Assembly: GCF_000756615.1 (NCBI RefSeq) | Contig: NZ_CP009288.1 | Coordinates: forward strand, 1,798,001-1,862,000 | Source: Paenibacillus durus | Lineage (GTDB): Bacteria > Bacillota > Bacilli > Paenibacillales > Paenibacillaceae | Length of the DNA stretch: 64,000 nucleotides | Reading direction: 5' to 3' | Shown here: in pieces, positions 8,614 through 17,180 of the stretch | Layout of the letters: each line of letters opens with the position of its first letter | How positions within the stretch are numbered: the first letter of the stretch is position 1 | Program-made: the position numbers and the translations under genes | Notes under the pieces: generated by a model | Told to the model about the DNA's origin: nothing | Seen by the model: only the letters and a program-made list of their open reading frames with translations | The model's database searches: none

Positions 8614-9579
8614 ATGAAACCAAAAGCGATTGTATACAGCAAACTGCCCGAAGAAGTATTGGAATACGTTAAGGGGCACTGTGACGCGTCATGTTTCGAT
8701 GCCCCTGACAGCTCTCCTGGTTCCCCATTCGCGGAGGCGCTCAAAGAAGCGGAGGGACTGCTCGGCGCCGGACTAAAGGTGGATGCGGCATTGTTGGACC
8801 GTGCCTCTCGGTTGAAGGTGGTGAGCAATATTTCCGTCGGATACGATAATTTGAATATTCCTGAAATCAGCCGCCGCGGAATAATGGCGACCAACACACC
8901 GGGAGTACTTAATGATACGGTGGCCGATACCATCTTCGGCCTGCTGGTGGCAACGGCGCGCCGGATGCCGGAGCTGGATCGGTATGTCCGGAACGGGCAG
9001 TGGAAGGATTCAAGAGATGATGTCCAGTTTGGCCTTGATGTGCATCATAAGAAGCTCGGTATTATCGGACTTGGCGGCATCGGAGAGAAGATCGTTCAGC
9101 GCGCCCGGTTCGGATTCGATATGGATATTATTTATCACAACCGTTCGCGTAATCCCAAGCTGGAGGAACAATATGGTGCAGCTTACCGCACACTCGACGA
9201 GCTGCTGGCGGAAGCGGATTTTGTGTGCCTCATGACGCCGCTGACGCCGGAGACCCGGGGGATGATCGGCGAGCGCGAATTTAAGCTGATGAAGAAGACC
9301 GCTATTTTCGTCAACGGATCAAGAGGGGCCACAGTCGATGAAGAAGCATTGATCGAAGCGCTGCGCAGCGGAACAATCTGGGCGGCAGGCCTGGATGTGT
9401 ACGTACAGGAGCCGCTGCCGGAGAATCATCCGCTCCTTTCGCTGGATAATGCCGTTCTCCTGCCGCATATCGGTTCGGCTACACGGGAGACTAGGCTGGA
9501 AATGGCCTGGACGGCGGCGAGAAATTTGGTGGCGGGACTTATAGGCAAGACGCCTCCAAATCTGATTCAGGCAAAATAG
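8614..9579 (+). CDS. D-2-hydroxyacid dehydrogenase (glyoxylate/hydroxypyruvate reductase type)
   Basis: NAD(P)-dependent dehydrogenase of 321 residues, in the GyaR/GhrB-like group that interconverts 2-oxo acids such as glyoxylate or hydroxypyruvate with the D-hydroxy acid. The Rossmann motif GLGGIG is at residues 152-157, followed by the catalytic Arg237 (VNGSRGATVDE), Glu266 (VQEPLPE) and His285 (LLPHIGS). GGAGGA lies before the ATG at 8614. The gene ends the DinB-AKR-dehydrogenase run and is followed by the hairpin at 9597-9645. Substrate preference within the family cannot be decided from the sequence. Confidence 0.9.
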   Translation: MKPKAIVYSKLPEEVLEYVKGHCDASCFDAPDSSPGSPFAEALKEAEGLLGAGLKVDAALLDRASRLKVVSNISVGYDNLNIPEISRRGIMATNTPGVLNDTVADTIFGLLVATARRMPELDRYVRNGQWKDSRDDVQFGLDVHHKKLGIIGLGGIGEKIVQRARFGFDMDIIYHNRSRNPKLEEQYGAAYRTLDELLAEADFVCLMTPLTPETRGMIGEREFKLMKKTAIFVNGSRGATVDEEALIEALRSGTIWAAGLDVYVQEPLPENHPLLSLDNAVLLPHIGSATRETRLEMAWTAARNLVAGLIGKTPPNLIQAK

Positions 9580-9596
9580 AAAAGAGCAGACGCGGG

Positions 9597-9645
9597 GGCT
9601 GTCCCAAAAGTAGCGATGAATCTACTTAAGGGGCAGCCTTCTTTG
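9597..9645 (+). terminator. terminator after the hydroxyacid dehydrogenase
   Basis: A long hairpin: GGCTGTCCC, then AAAGTAG, pairs with CTACTT and GGGGCAGCC over a short loop, followed by TTCTTTG. It lies 18 bases after the stop and before the convergent deaminase gene. Confidence 0.65.
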
Positions 9646-9673
9646 TATAAATGGAGGAAGTGTAAGGCATAGG

Positions 9674-11086
9674 CTAGACGCGCCCGCGATGCCTGAGATA
9701 ATTGACCCCGGTGCGTCTCGATGCCGCCTGAACCATCCGGAGAGCCGCGGCCCCCGCGGCTTCCGCGATCCGTTCTTCCTCGATATTAACGAGACGTCCG
9801 TCTTTCACGACAATCCGCCCGCCGACGACCGTCATGTCCACGTTCTGGCTGATGCCTGTTACGACGGGCAGGGCCGTGTCGTTGAACAAAGCGCCGGCAT
9901 ACTCCAGCCTGCGCGAGTCGATCATGAACAGATCTCCCGCTTTGCCGACCTCCAAAGAGCCGATCGCATCCTCCCAGCCGAGCACTCTCGACGATCCGAC
10001 CGTACCGAGCCATAAGCTTTCTTCAGCCGTAGGGCCTGCGCTTCCGGCGGTCAGCTTGTGCAGCAGGTAGGCTTGACGCGCTTCCCCAAGCAGATTGGAC
10101 GCGTCGTTGGATGCCGAACCGTCTACGCCAAGTCCGACATGAACGCCCGCCTGCAGCATGCTCCGCACGGGGAACACTCCTGAAGACAGCTTCATGTTGC
10201 TGCTCGGACAATGGGCGACCCCGCAGCCGCAGGCGCCCATTCTGTGTATTTCATCGCCGCTAAAATGGATGCCGTGCGCATACCACACATCGCGGCCGAT
10301 CCACCCCGTCTTCTCCATGTATTCCAGCGGACGAAGTCCGAGCTTCGCCAGACAGAAGTCTTCCTCATCCTTCGTCTCAGCCAGGTGGGTATGCATCCGA
10401 ACGCCGTAGCTGCGCGCCAAACGGGCGGATTCCCGCAGAAGATCCTCGGACACCGAAAAAGGCGAGCAGGGCGCGACGCCAATACGAACCATGGCAAACT
10501 TGGAGGCGTCATGATAGGTTTCAATAACCCGGCGGGTATCCTTCAGAATGACCTCGGCCGACTGCGTCACCTCATCCGGCGGAAGCCCTCCTTGCGATCT
10601 GCCGAGATTCATGGAGCCTCGCGTCGGGTAAAAACGGATGCCAAGCTCCCCTGCGGCGCGGATTTCTTCATCGATCAGCTCGCCGCTGACCCCGTCCGGA
10701 AAACAGTAAAAGTGATCGGAAGCGGTCGTGCAGCCGGTCTTGAGCAGTTCGCTGAGTCCTACCATAGCGCTTAAGTATACATCCTCCGGCCGCATATGGC
10801 GCCAAATCTCGTACAGCGTCAGCAGCCAGTCAAACAGCTCGCAGTCCTGAGCCCACGGGATGTTCCGGGTGAAGGTCTGATATAAATGATGATGGGTGTT
10901 GATCAGTCCCGGATAAACGATCTTTCCGGCCGCGTCAATGACGGTGTCGGCGTCCTCATAGGGGATGTTAGTCCCGATGGCTTTGATTTCCTGATCTTCG
11001 ATGAACAGGCTTCCTCCCGGGTGACAGCGGCGCTCCGCGTCCATGGTGATAATATTGCGAGCATTCTTGATCAGCAGTGTGCTCAT
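9674..11086 (-). CDS. 8-oxoguanine deaminase-like amidohydrolase
   Basis: Metal-dependent amidohydrolase of 470 residues. Zinc ligands are visible: His65 and His67 (INTHHHLYQ), His234 (MHTHLAET), His271 (YAHGIHF) and Asp322 (GVDGSASND), with Glu237 as general acid/base. The segment WAQDCELFDWLLTLYEIW matches the 8-oxoguanine deaminase and hydroxyatrazine-hydrolase (AtzB-like) group. It would deaminate oxidised guanine, guanine or a related triazine. The purine-class riboswitch upstream strongly supports a purine substrate. GGGAGGT precedes the ATG. It is transcribed alone. 8-oxoguanine is favoured over guanine from motif memory only; ordinary GuaD of this fold is the alternative. Confidence 0.8.
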   Translation of the reverse strand: MSTLLIKNARNIITMDAERRCHPGGSLFIEDQEIKAIGTNIPYEDADTVIDAAGKIVYPGLINTHHHLYQTFTRNIPWAQDCELFDWLLTLYEIWRHMRPEDVYLSAMVGLSELLKTGCTTASDHFYCFPDGVSGELIDEEIRAAGELGIRFYPTRGSMNLGRSQGGLPPDEVTQSAEVILKDTRRVIETYHDASKFAMVRIGVAPCSPFSVSEDLLRESARLARSYGVRMHTHLAETKDEEDFCLAKLGLRPLEYMEKTGWIGRDVWYAHGIHFSGDEIHRMGACGCGVAHCPSSNMKLSSGVFPVRSMLQAGVHVGLGVDGSASNDASNLLGEARQAYLLHKLTAGSAGPTAEESLWLGTVGSSRVLGWEDAIGSLEVGKAGDLFMIDSRRLEYAGALFNDTALPVVTGISQNVDMTVVGGRIVVKDGRLVNIEEERIAEAAGAAALRMVQAASRRTGVNYLRHRGRV

Positions 11087-11114
11087 GCTATACCTCCCTT
11101 GTTGATGTGGAATG

Positions 11115-11171
11115 CAAAAAATCCCAACCGCGAGCGCAATATCGTGGAATATTGCGTTCGTAGTTAGGATT
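11115..11171 (-). terminator. riboswitch expression-platform terminator
   Basis: On the minus strand AATCCTAAC pairs with GTTGGGATT and an inner CGCAATAT pairs with ATATTGCG, followed by six T. The 5' arm uses the aptamer's P3 3' strand and J3/1, and the inner stem starts in the P1 3' strand. The terminator and the folded aptamer therefore exclude each other, which predicts that ligand binding turns expression ON. Confidence 0.75.
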
Positions 11172-11220
11172 TTACGGACCCCAGTAGAGCCCCCGAACCG
11201 ATTATCAGGGTTATACGAAC
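11156..11220 (-). ncRNA. purine-class riboswitch aptamer, variant junction
   Basis: On the minus strand the three-way junction of the guanine/adenine class is readable. P1 is GTTCGTA with TACGAAC; J1/2 is TATAA; P2 is CCCTGA with TCGGGG; L2 contains CGG; P3 is TGGGGT with ATCCTA; L3 is CCGTAAA, able to kiss L2; J3/1 is ACTA with C at the specificity position (C74). J2/3 reads GCTCTAC where the usual guanine switch has GTTTCTAC, so positions 47 and 48 appear changed while U51 is kept. It lies 70 bases before the deaminase start. Guanine-like ligands are expected, but altered specificity is plausible. Confidence 0.85.
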
Positions 11221-11239
11221 AACCTGTGAAGTTGTTATT

Positions 11240-11269
11240 AGTATAAGTAGAACCTCAAATAGATGTCAA
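11240..11269 (-). promoter_or_regulatory. sigma-A promoter of the riboswitch-deaminase transcript
   Basis: On the minus strand TTGACA (plus 11264-11269) and TATACT (plus 11240-11245) are separated by 18 bases. Transcription would start near 11233, a few bases before the aptamer. Confidence 0.75.
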
Positions 11270-11327
11270 CAGCACTGCTCTTAAATGTTGTCAACAACGT
11301 TCATGCCGAAACCATGTTTACAATTTG

Positions 11328-11356
11328 GTGACAAAGAAAGCGCTTCGATTTATGAT
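11328..11356 (+). promoter_or_regulatory. mtl operon promoter with overlapping cre-like site
   Basis: GTGACA (11328-11333) and TATGAT (11351-11356) are 17 bases apart. The spacer contains GAAAGCGCTTC (11336-11346), close to the core of CcpA cre sites. Binding of CcpA there would cover the promoter and give glucose repression of mannitol use. MtlR would be the activator. Confidence 0.6.
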
Positions 11357-11430
11357 GAATTCATAGGAAATGACTTTCCTTCAAGCCTATTGAAAGGCTT
11401 TACATTCTATTAATTTAGGGGGAAAAATAC

Positions 11431-12897
11431 ATGGCTACACTGGCAACAAAGCAAACGGCACCCGGCGGTGTCCGGGTGAAGGTACAGCAGCTCGGCCGTC
11501 TGTTAAGCGGCATGGTAATGCCCAATATCGGCGCATTTATCGCTTGGGGATTGATCACCGCTTTATTCATTCCGACAGGGTGGGCGCCTAACGAACACTT
11601 GGCCAAACTGGTAGGACCGGTCATTACTTATCTGCTGCCGCTTCTGATTGGTTATACGGGCGGAACAATGGTTCACGGCAAGCGCGGCGGGGTGATCGGC
11701 GCCTTGGTCACAATGGGCGTAATCATCGGCTCGGATATTCCGATGTTCCTTGGCGCGATGCTTGTCGGCCCCTTGGCCGGCTGGGTGCTGAAATGGTTTG
11801 ACCGGACGGTGGACGGCAAGATTAAAGCGGGCTTTGAAATGCTTGTCAACAACTTCTCGCTCGGTATCATCGGCGGCGCTTTGGCTCTGGGAGCCTACAC
11901 AGGCATCGGACCTTTTATTCAAGGACTGACGAATATCCTGTCCAGCGGCGTACAATTTCTGGTCAACAACCACCTGCTGCCGCTTGTCAACATTATCATT
12001 GAGCCGGCCAAGGTGCTGTTTCTGAACAATGCGATCAACCACGGGATCTTAAGCCCGATTGCCGTTCAGCAGGCGGCCAGCACAGGCAAGTCGATTCTGT
12101 TCATGCTTGAGTCGAACCCGGGTCCCGGTCTTGGCATTCTGCTGGCTTACTGGCTTGCAGGCAAGGGTTCAGCCAAAACTTCCGCTCCCGGCGCTATCAT
12201 CATTCACTTTCTGGGAGGTATTCATGAAATTTATTTCCCGTACATTCTGATGAATCCGCGTCTGATTCTGGCGGTTATCGGCGGCGGTGTGACAGGAACC
12301 TTCACCTTCCAGCTTCTTGGAGCAGGCTTGTCGGCTTCCCCTTCCCCGGGCAGTATCTTTGCCTATATCGCCATGACGCCTAAGAGCGGATACCTTCCGA
12401 TGTTTGCCGGCGTCATCGCCGCGACAGCCGTCTCCTTCTTTATTGCCTCGGTGCTGCTGAAGACCGTTAAGGAGAGTAAAGAGGAAATGGATCTGGAAGA
12501 AGCATCGACCAAATTAAAAGGGATGAAAACGGCAGGCGCAGCGCCTCAAATCGCAACCGCTCAAACCGTTACAGCTCAAAATGCAATCGTTTCCAGTACA
12601 TCCGGGAACGTCCGCAGCAAGGGCGAAGTACAAAAAATCGTGTTCGCCTGCGACGCAGGCATGGGTTCCAGCGCCATGGGCGCCTCCGTCTTGAGAAAAA
12701 AATTGCAAAATGCCGGTGTTCAGGTGACGGTAGTCAATTCACCGGTTAGTGAAATTCCGGCCGATGCCGACATTGTGGTTACGCAAAAGACACTGACGGA
12801 CCGGGCAATCGCGAGCAATCCGAAGGCCGAGCATATTTCAATTGATAATTTCCTGAAGAGTCCAAAATATGACGAACTGGTAGAACGCTTGAGTTAA
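11431..12897 (+). CDS. mtlA: mannitol-specific PTS transporter, EIICB component
   Basis: Membrane permease (EIIC, about residues 20-350) fused to the cytosolic phosphocarrier EIIB (about residues 400-488), importing mannitol as mannitol 1-phosphate. EIIC shows the GGIHEIYFPYILM active-site motif and several membrane helices; EIIB shows IVFACDAGMGSSAMG with phosphorylatable Cys407. EIIA is not fused but supplied by mtlF, as is usual in Firmicutes. A linker rich in Ala, Thr and Gln joins the domains at about 370-395. It is the first gene of mtlA-mtlR-mtlF-mtlD, behind a promoter with a cre-like site. Confidence 0.95.
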   Translation: MATLATKQTAPGGVRVKVQQLGRLLSGMVMPNIGAFIAWGLITALFIPTGWAPNEHLAKLVGPVITYLLPLLIGYTGGTMVHGKRGGVIGALVTMGVIIGSDIPMFLGAMLVGPLAGWVLKWFDRTVDGKIKAGFEMLVNNFSLGIIGGALALGAYTGIGPFIQGLTNILSSGVQFLVNNHLLPLVNIIIEPAKVLFLNNAINHGILSPIAVQQAASTGKSILFMLESNPGPGLGILLAYWLAGKGSAKTSAPGAIIIHFLGGIHEIYFPYILMNPRLILAVIGGGVTGTFTFQLLGAGLSASPSPGSIFAYIAMTPKSGYLPMFAGVIAATAVSFFIASVLLKTVKESKEEMDLEEASTKLKGMKTAGAAPQIATAQTVTAQNAIVSSTSGNVRSKGEVQKIVFACDAGMGSSAMGASVLRKKLQNAGVQVTVVNSPVSEIPADADIVVTQKTLTDRAIASNPKAEHISIDNFLKSPKYDELVERLS

Positions 12898-12917
12898 GGT
12901 TTTTCAGGAGGGTTTCT

Positions 12918-14993
12918 ATGTTAAGGAAGATTACCGCCAGGCAGCGGCAGATGATTCAACTGCTTCTCGACAATCGCGAGGAAATAACCGCTGCAGAAAT
13001 CGCCGGGAATATCGGTGTTAGCGTGCGAACCGTCCACCGGGAGATGGAGGATACCGAACATATCCTTCAGGATTTCGGGCTGACATTAAGCCGCAAATCC
13101 GGCAAGGGTATCCAAATGAATGGACCGGAAACCGGACTTGGGCAGCTCAGGCACTTTTTGCGGGCGGAAAAACCGGCGGAATATTCTGGAGAGGAACGAA
13201 AAATATTCGAGCTGTGCTCGCTGATTGAGACGGAAGAGCCGCTAAAGCTGTTCGCCTTGGCACACACCTTGAAAGTAACGGTAGCTACCGTCAGCAACGA
13301 TCTGGATGAACTGGAGCCGTGGGTACGCAAATTTGGACTTCAGCTCGTTCGCAGAAGGGGATATGGCGTCGAAATCACCGGCGCCGAAGCCGACAAGCGG
13401 CGCGCACTCTGCAGGCTGGCAGCCGAGCATCTGGATCAGTCGGACCTGGTCGGCCGGGGGCCTCAACCCGAAGGAGAGGGAAGTCCGGTCTTCCGGAAGC
13501 TGCTCGCCGCTGTCGGACAGAGCAGACTGCTGAACGTGGAGAATCTCCTGTGGGACATGGAATGGAACTGGACGGCCGAGCTGCCTGAAAGTGTCTACAT
13601 GGAACTGCTGCTCGGCCTGTCCGTCGCCGTAAGGCGCTGGGAAATCGGAATGGTCATTCACGATTCCGAGGAAAAGGCCTATCCGCGAATATCCGATCAC
13701 CAGAATATTTCCGGCGCGGAACAGTTCGTCAAGCAGCTTAAGAATGAGATGAACCTTTCGCTTCCGACATCGGAGACTTTATACATCGCCGAATGGTTTG
13801 ACAGGGCGCAGGAGTCCAGCGGGCATGATGATTTTGTGCATGGGGACATCGGACTGATGGGGCTGGTATACCGTCTGACGGAGCAGGTCGTCAAGCGAAC
13901 CGGATTTCCGTTCCAAAGCGACCGTATTTTGAGGGAAGGTCTTCTTGAGCATGTGGAGCAGGCGCTTAGACGAATCCGCGAGGGCACCCGCATCCGCAAT
14001 CCGCTGCTCGGACCGATCCGCAAGGATTATCAGTACTTGTTCCGCATGATCCGGGATGCGGTGGAGGAATTGAAGCTGGATCTGGCCGTACCCGACGAGG
14101 AGATTGCCTTCCTGGTCATGCATTTTGGAGCCTCTACGGAGCGGCTGAGCCAGCTGAGGCGTAATGTGCGGGCGATTCTCGTCTGTGCCAGCGGTCTAAG
14201 CTCATCCCGTCTGCTCGGGGAGCGGCTTAGAAAGGAAATGCCCCAGCTTGAAATATTGGGCAATGTCTCCTGGTACGAGGCAGCCCGGATGCCGGAAGAA
14301 GACTACGACCTGATCATATCGACAATCGATCTTCCAATGGAAAAAGACCAATATATCCGAATAAGCCCGCTGCTGACGGCGGAAGAGACCGACAAGCTTC
14401 TGCGCTACATCCAGAACAAGGCGCCGGCGGAAGATGGAAGCGCTTCTGCCGGAGAAGAAGACCAGCCGGTGACAGGGGAATCGGTTATAGGCAGATTAAG
14501 GAGCTACAAAGGGCTGCTCGATGAAATCGATGGTTTGGTCGAACGCTTCCGCTACTATTCACTAAGCAATGAAGGGATGGATCTGGAGAATACCATCGGC
14601 GCGATGTTGGATAAGCTGCGCGGCAGCGGCGTAACCGATGATCCCAAGACGCTGCAAAATCGGCTGCTGGAACGGGAAAAAATGGCCAGCCAGGTTATAC
14701 CGGATACCCGTCTTGCGCTGTTCCATACCCGCAGCAGCCACGTGCTTATGTCCTCGCTGACGCTCTACCGGCTCCAGTCGCCGCTTATTCTGGACGGAAA
14801 TACCGAGGTGACAACGATTCTGCTGATGCTTGCCCCGAAGGTGCTTTCGAAGGAAAGCTTGGAAGTGCTTAGCGAGATCAGCGCGATGCTTCTGGATACG
14901 GATTTGATGCGTTTGCTGGAGGAGAGGCCGGAGCAGGAGATCCGAACCTATTTGTCCGCCGAGCTTCTGCGTTTTTTCGAAAATAAAAGATGA
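12918..14993 (+). CDS. mtlR: mannitol operon activator MtlR (PRD regulator)
   Basis: 691-residue transcriptional activator: two N-terminal helix-turn-helix segments (about residues 1-65 and 105-155), two PTS regulation domains, an EIIB-Gat-like domain with Cys in AILVCASGLSSSRLLG and a C-terminal EIIA-like domain with His in LALFHTRSSHVL. Phosphorylation by HPr and by mannitol EII proteins sets activity in known MtlR proteins. Here PRD2 keeps both histidines (LLEHVEQALRRI, LVMHFGAS), but the matching PRD1 positions read LLLGLSVAVRRW and YIAEWF, with no His. It lies between mtlA and mtlF, as in many bacilli. Start ATG follows AGGAGGG. Confidence 0.93.
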   Translation: MLRKITARQRQMIQLLLDNREEITAAEIAGNIGVSVRTVHREMEDTEHILQDFGLTLSRKSGKGIQMNGPETGLGQLRHFLRAEKPAEYSGEERKIFELCSLIETEEPLKLFALAHTLKVTVATVSNDLDELEPWVRKFGLQLVRRRGYGVEITGAEADKRRALCRLAAEHLDQSDLVGRGPQPEGEGSPVFRKLLAAVGQSRLLNVENLLWDMEWNWTAELPESVYMELLLGLSVAVRRWEIGMVIHDSEEKAYPRISDHQNISGAEQFVKQLKNEMNLSLPTSETLYIAEWFDRAQESSGHDDFVHGDIGLMGLVYRLTEQVVKRTGFPFQSDRILREGLLEHVEQALRRIREGTRIRNPLLGPIRKDYQYLFRMIRDAVEELKLDLAVPDEEIAFLVMHFGASTERLSQLRRNVRAILVCASGLSSSRLLGERLRKEMPQLEILGNVSWYEAARMPEEDYDLIISTIDLPMEKDQYIRISPLLTAEETDKLLRYIQNKAPAEDGSASAGEEDQPVTGESVIGRLRSYKGLLDEIDGLVERFRYYSLSNEGMDLENTIGAMLDKLRGSGVTDDPKTLQNRLLEREKMASQVIPDTRLALFHTRSSHVLMSSLTLYRLQSPLILDGNTEVTTILLMLAPKVLSKESLEVLSEISAMLLDTDLMRLLEERPEQEIRTYLSAELLRFFENKR

Positions 14994-15009
14994 GAGAGGG
15001 AGAAACCTA

Positions 15010-15447
15010 ATGACCATTTTGTCAGAAAATAAAATTATGATGAACGCCGCCGCCAAAGACAAGTACGAGGCAATTGCAATCGCCGGCCAACTGCTGGTGG
15101 AGGGGGGGCATGTCACAAAGGATTATATTCCGAAGATGCTGGAGCGGGAAGAGGTCGTATCCACATACATGGGAGGCGGACTCGCCATACCCCACGGAAC
15201 AAAGGATGCGAAACCGTATATCAACTCCACGGGGCTGTCCATCGCCCGGTTTCCGGAAGGCGTTGACTTCGGAGGTGACGAGCCGGCGTTTGTGGTGATC
15301 GGTATAGCAGCCGCAGGAGAAGAGCATATGGAAGTCCTCACTAATGTGGCGATGATCTTCACTGAGGACGACGCGATCGAACGGATTATGAACGCCGCAA
15401 GCCCCTTGGATATCATCGGGATTTTTGAGGGAGGTGTACAGGTATGA
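15010..15447 (+). CDS. mtlF: mannitol PTS EIIA component
   Basis: Cytosolic phosphocarrier of 145 residues that passes phosphate from HPr to the EIIB domain of MtlA. The active-site histidine is His62 in GGLAIPHGTKDAK. Length and fold match stand-alone mannitol EIIA proteins. GAGAGGGAG precedes the ATG, and the stop codon overlaps the mtlD start in an ATGA-type arrangement, implying translational coupling. Confidence 0.94.
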   Translation: MTILSENKIMMNAAAKDKYEAIAIAGQLLVEGGHVTKDYIPKMLEREEVVSTYMGGGLAIPHGTKDAKPYINSTGLSIARFPEGVDFGGDEPAFVVIGIAAAGEEHMEVLTNVAMIFTEDDAIERIMNAASPLDIIGIFEGGVQV

Positions 15448-16631
15448 AGGCAGTTCATTTTGGAGCCGGCAATATCGGAAGAGGCTTCATCGGTCTGCTG
15501 CTGTCGCAATCAGACTATGAAGTGACCTTTGTGGACGTGAACGAAGCAATGGTTCGTGAGCTGCGGGAACGCGGCGAATATACCGTTACACTGGCGAGCG
15601 AAGGACGGGAAACGGTAACGGTGAACAATGTAACTGCGCTCAGCAGCGCCTCCCAGGAAGAGGAGGTGATGCTGGCTGTCGCCAATGCACATCTTATAAC
15701 AACGGCAGTAGGTGTTTCTATTCTGAAGCATATCGCGGGTGTCATCGCCCGGGGTGTGGCCCTTCGGGTGGCGGAGTCATCCGAACCGCTGCATATCATC
15801 GCCTGCGAGAATGCGATAGGCGGCAGCGCACAGCTTAAAGAGCTTGTCTACGCCAGACTTGACGAGGAAACGCGAAGCAAGGCTGACCAAATGATCGCTT
15901 TTCCGAACGCCGCAGTGGACCGAATCGTACCCATTCAGCAGCATAGGGATATTCTGAAAGTAGTCGTGGAGCCGTTTCATGAATGGGTCGTGGATTCCTC
16001 ACAAATGATTCCGGGCTATAAGCGGATTAAGGGAGTCCATTACGTCGACAATCTGGAGCCATACATCGAGCGCAAGCTGTTCACGGTGAATACCGGACAT
16101 TGCTCGGCGGCCTATCTCGGCTATCTTCGCGGTTGGGAAACGATCCAGCAGGCGATGGGGGATGAAGAGCTTACCGCTTCTGTGCGGGAAGTGCTCGAAG
16201 AGACCGGGGAATTATTGGTGCAAAAGCACGGCTTCGACCGTAAAGAGCATGGCAAATATATCGATAAAATTCTGGAACGTTTCCGAAATCCGGCACTGAC
16301 TGATGAAGTGTCCCGCGTCGGGCGTTCTCCAATCCGTAAGCTTTCACCGGGCGACCGTCTCGTCTCACCTGCGATGCAGGCTTATGAGAGGGGCCTTAGC
16401 TTCTCGGCGCTGGCAAGGTCGATGGCGGGAGCGCTGATGTTCGATGTGATGGAAGATCCCGAAGCTGCCGAGCTTCAGGCTTCCGTGGCCAAAGCGGGAG
16501 CCCGGGCGTCGCTGGCTAAGTATACAGGCATTCAGCCAGGTCATAAGATTCATGAATCGATCCTGAAACATTACGATGAATTAAAGCGTGTTAACGAATT
16601 GAAGCTGCTAGATCTATTGAAGCAAGCCTAG
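15444..16631 (+). CDS. mtlD: mannitol-1-phosphate 5-dehydrogenase
   Basis: NAD-dependent dehydrogenase (395 residues) that converts mannitol 1-phosphate to fructose 6-phosphate in the cytosol. The N-terminal MKAVHFGAGNIGRGFIG is the nucleotide-binding loop, and KRIKGVHYVDNLEPYIERK followed by FTVNTGHCSAAYLGYLRG are hallmark segments of the polyol dehydrogenase family. It is a little longer than Bacillus subtilis MtlD. It overlaps mtlF by four bases and closes the mannitol operon. The nearest strong hairpin is at 16807-16853. Confidence 0.95.
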   Translation: MKAVHFGAGNIGRGFIGLLLSQSDYEVTFVDVNEAMVRELRERGEYTVTLASEGRETVTVNNVTALSSASQEEEVMLAVANAHLITTAVGVSILKHIAGVIARGVALRVAESSEPLHIIACENAIGGSAQLKELVYARLDEETRSKADQMIAFPNAAVDRIVPIQQHRDILKVVVEPFHEWVVDSSQMIPGYKRIKGVHYVDNLEPYIERKLFTVNTGHCSAAYLGYLRGWETIQQAMGDEELTASVREVLEETGELLVQKHGFDRKEHGKYIDKILERFRNPALTDEVSRVGRSPIRKLSPGDRLVSPAMQAYERGLSFSALARSMAGALMFDVMEDPEAAELQASVAKAGARASLAKYTGIQPGHKIHESILKHYDELKRVNELKLLDLLKQA

Positions 16632-16759
16632 CTCCAAAAGCTGCTGACAGGGTATTAAACAGGGTGCAGATGGGCAACTTCGCGGCATAATATATGATAA
16701 AATCATCATATGAAAAATTCATAATAATAAATGATATTAAAATTTCTGCCTTGATTGTG

Positions 16760-16803
16760 CGCTATGCAAGCCGACGAAAACACGCTATGCAAGCCGACGA
16801 AAA
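16760..16803 (+). repeat. two-copy tandem repeat, 21-base unit
   Basis: The unit CGCTATGCAAGCCGACGAAA plus one A occurs at 16760-16780 and again at 16783-16803, separated by two bases. It lies directly before the terminator hairpin at 16807-16853. No gene or known element is recognised. Confidence 0.75.
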
Positions 16804-16806
16804 AAA

Positions 16807-16853
16807 GGGGGTGTCCCATAAGCCGTAGAAGGCTAATGGGATGCCCTTTTTTT
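16807..16853 (+). terminator. terminator hairpin downstream of mtlD
   Basis: GGGGTGTCCCAT then AGCC pairs with GGCT and ATGGGATGCCC, followed by seven T. It is about 180 bases beyond mtlD and is the first strong intrinsic terminator after the operon. Confidence 0.75.
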
Positions 16854-16934
16854 AGGTGGGATTTAGGTAGGTGGACGGGGCCACCCGAATGGAAGCGGGG
16901 GATTCTTCTTCAATTTAGGGGGGTGAAGCAAATA

Positions 16935-17080
16935 ATGCAGAAAACCTGAAATTGTGCATCTTTTGGTGGACTAAGAACACCTATGTATAACACGCCTGCA
17001 AAAATGCAGGTTTGTTCCCATTCAGCCTCAAATTCAGTCAGAACAGCCTCAAATCCCTGTATAATTGCAGGTTTTCTTCG
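16935..17080. repeat. degenerate intergenic repeat units
   Basis: CCTGCAAAAATGCAGGTTT (16995-17013) and CCTGTATAATTGCAGGTTT (17056-17074) are matching units 61 bases apart, each able to form a small hairpin, and a weaker third form lies near 16946-16965. CAGCCTCAAAT also occurs twice (17023-17033, 17044-17054). This resembles the dispersed non-coding repeats common between paenibacillus genes. The open frames across it have no domain. Confidence 0.55.
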
Positions 17081-17180
17081 AGAAAAAACGTTTTTGATCG
17101 AAAAAAGCTGTACTTTAGCTGTTTTGCAATGATGCTGAACTAAGATCTCCGATGGAGGAATTGCCGAATAGAAAAGCAAA

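Noticed and set aside
16760..16803. Two-copy repeat as a possible CRISPR remnant
   Set aside because: Only two bases separate the copies, so there is no spacer, and no cas genes are present.
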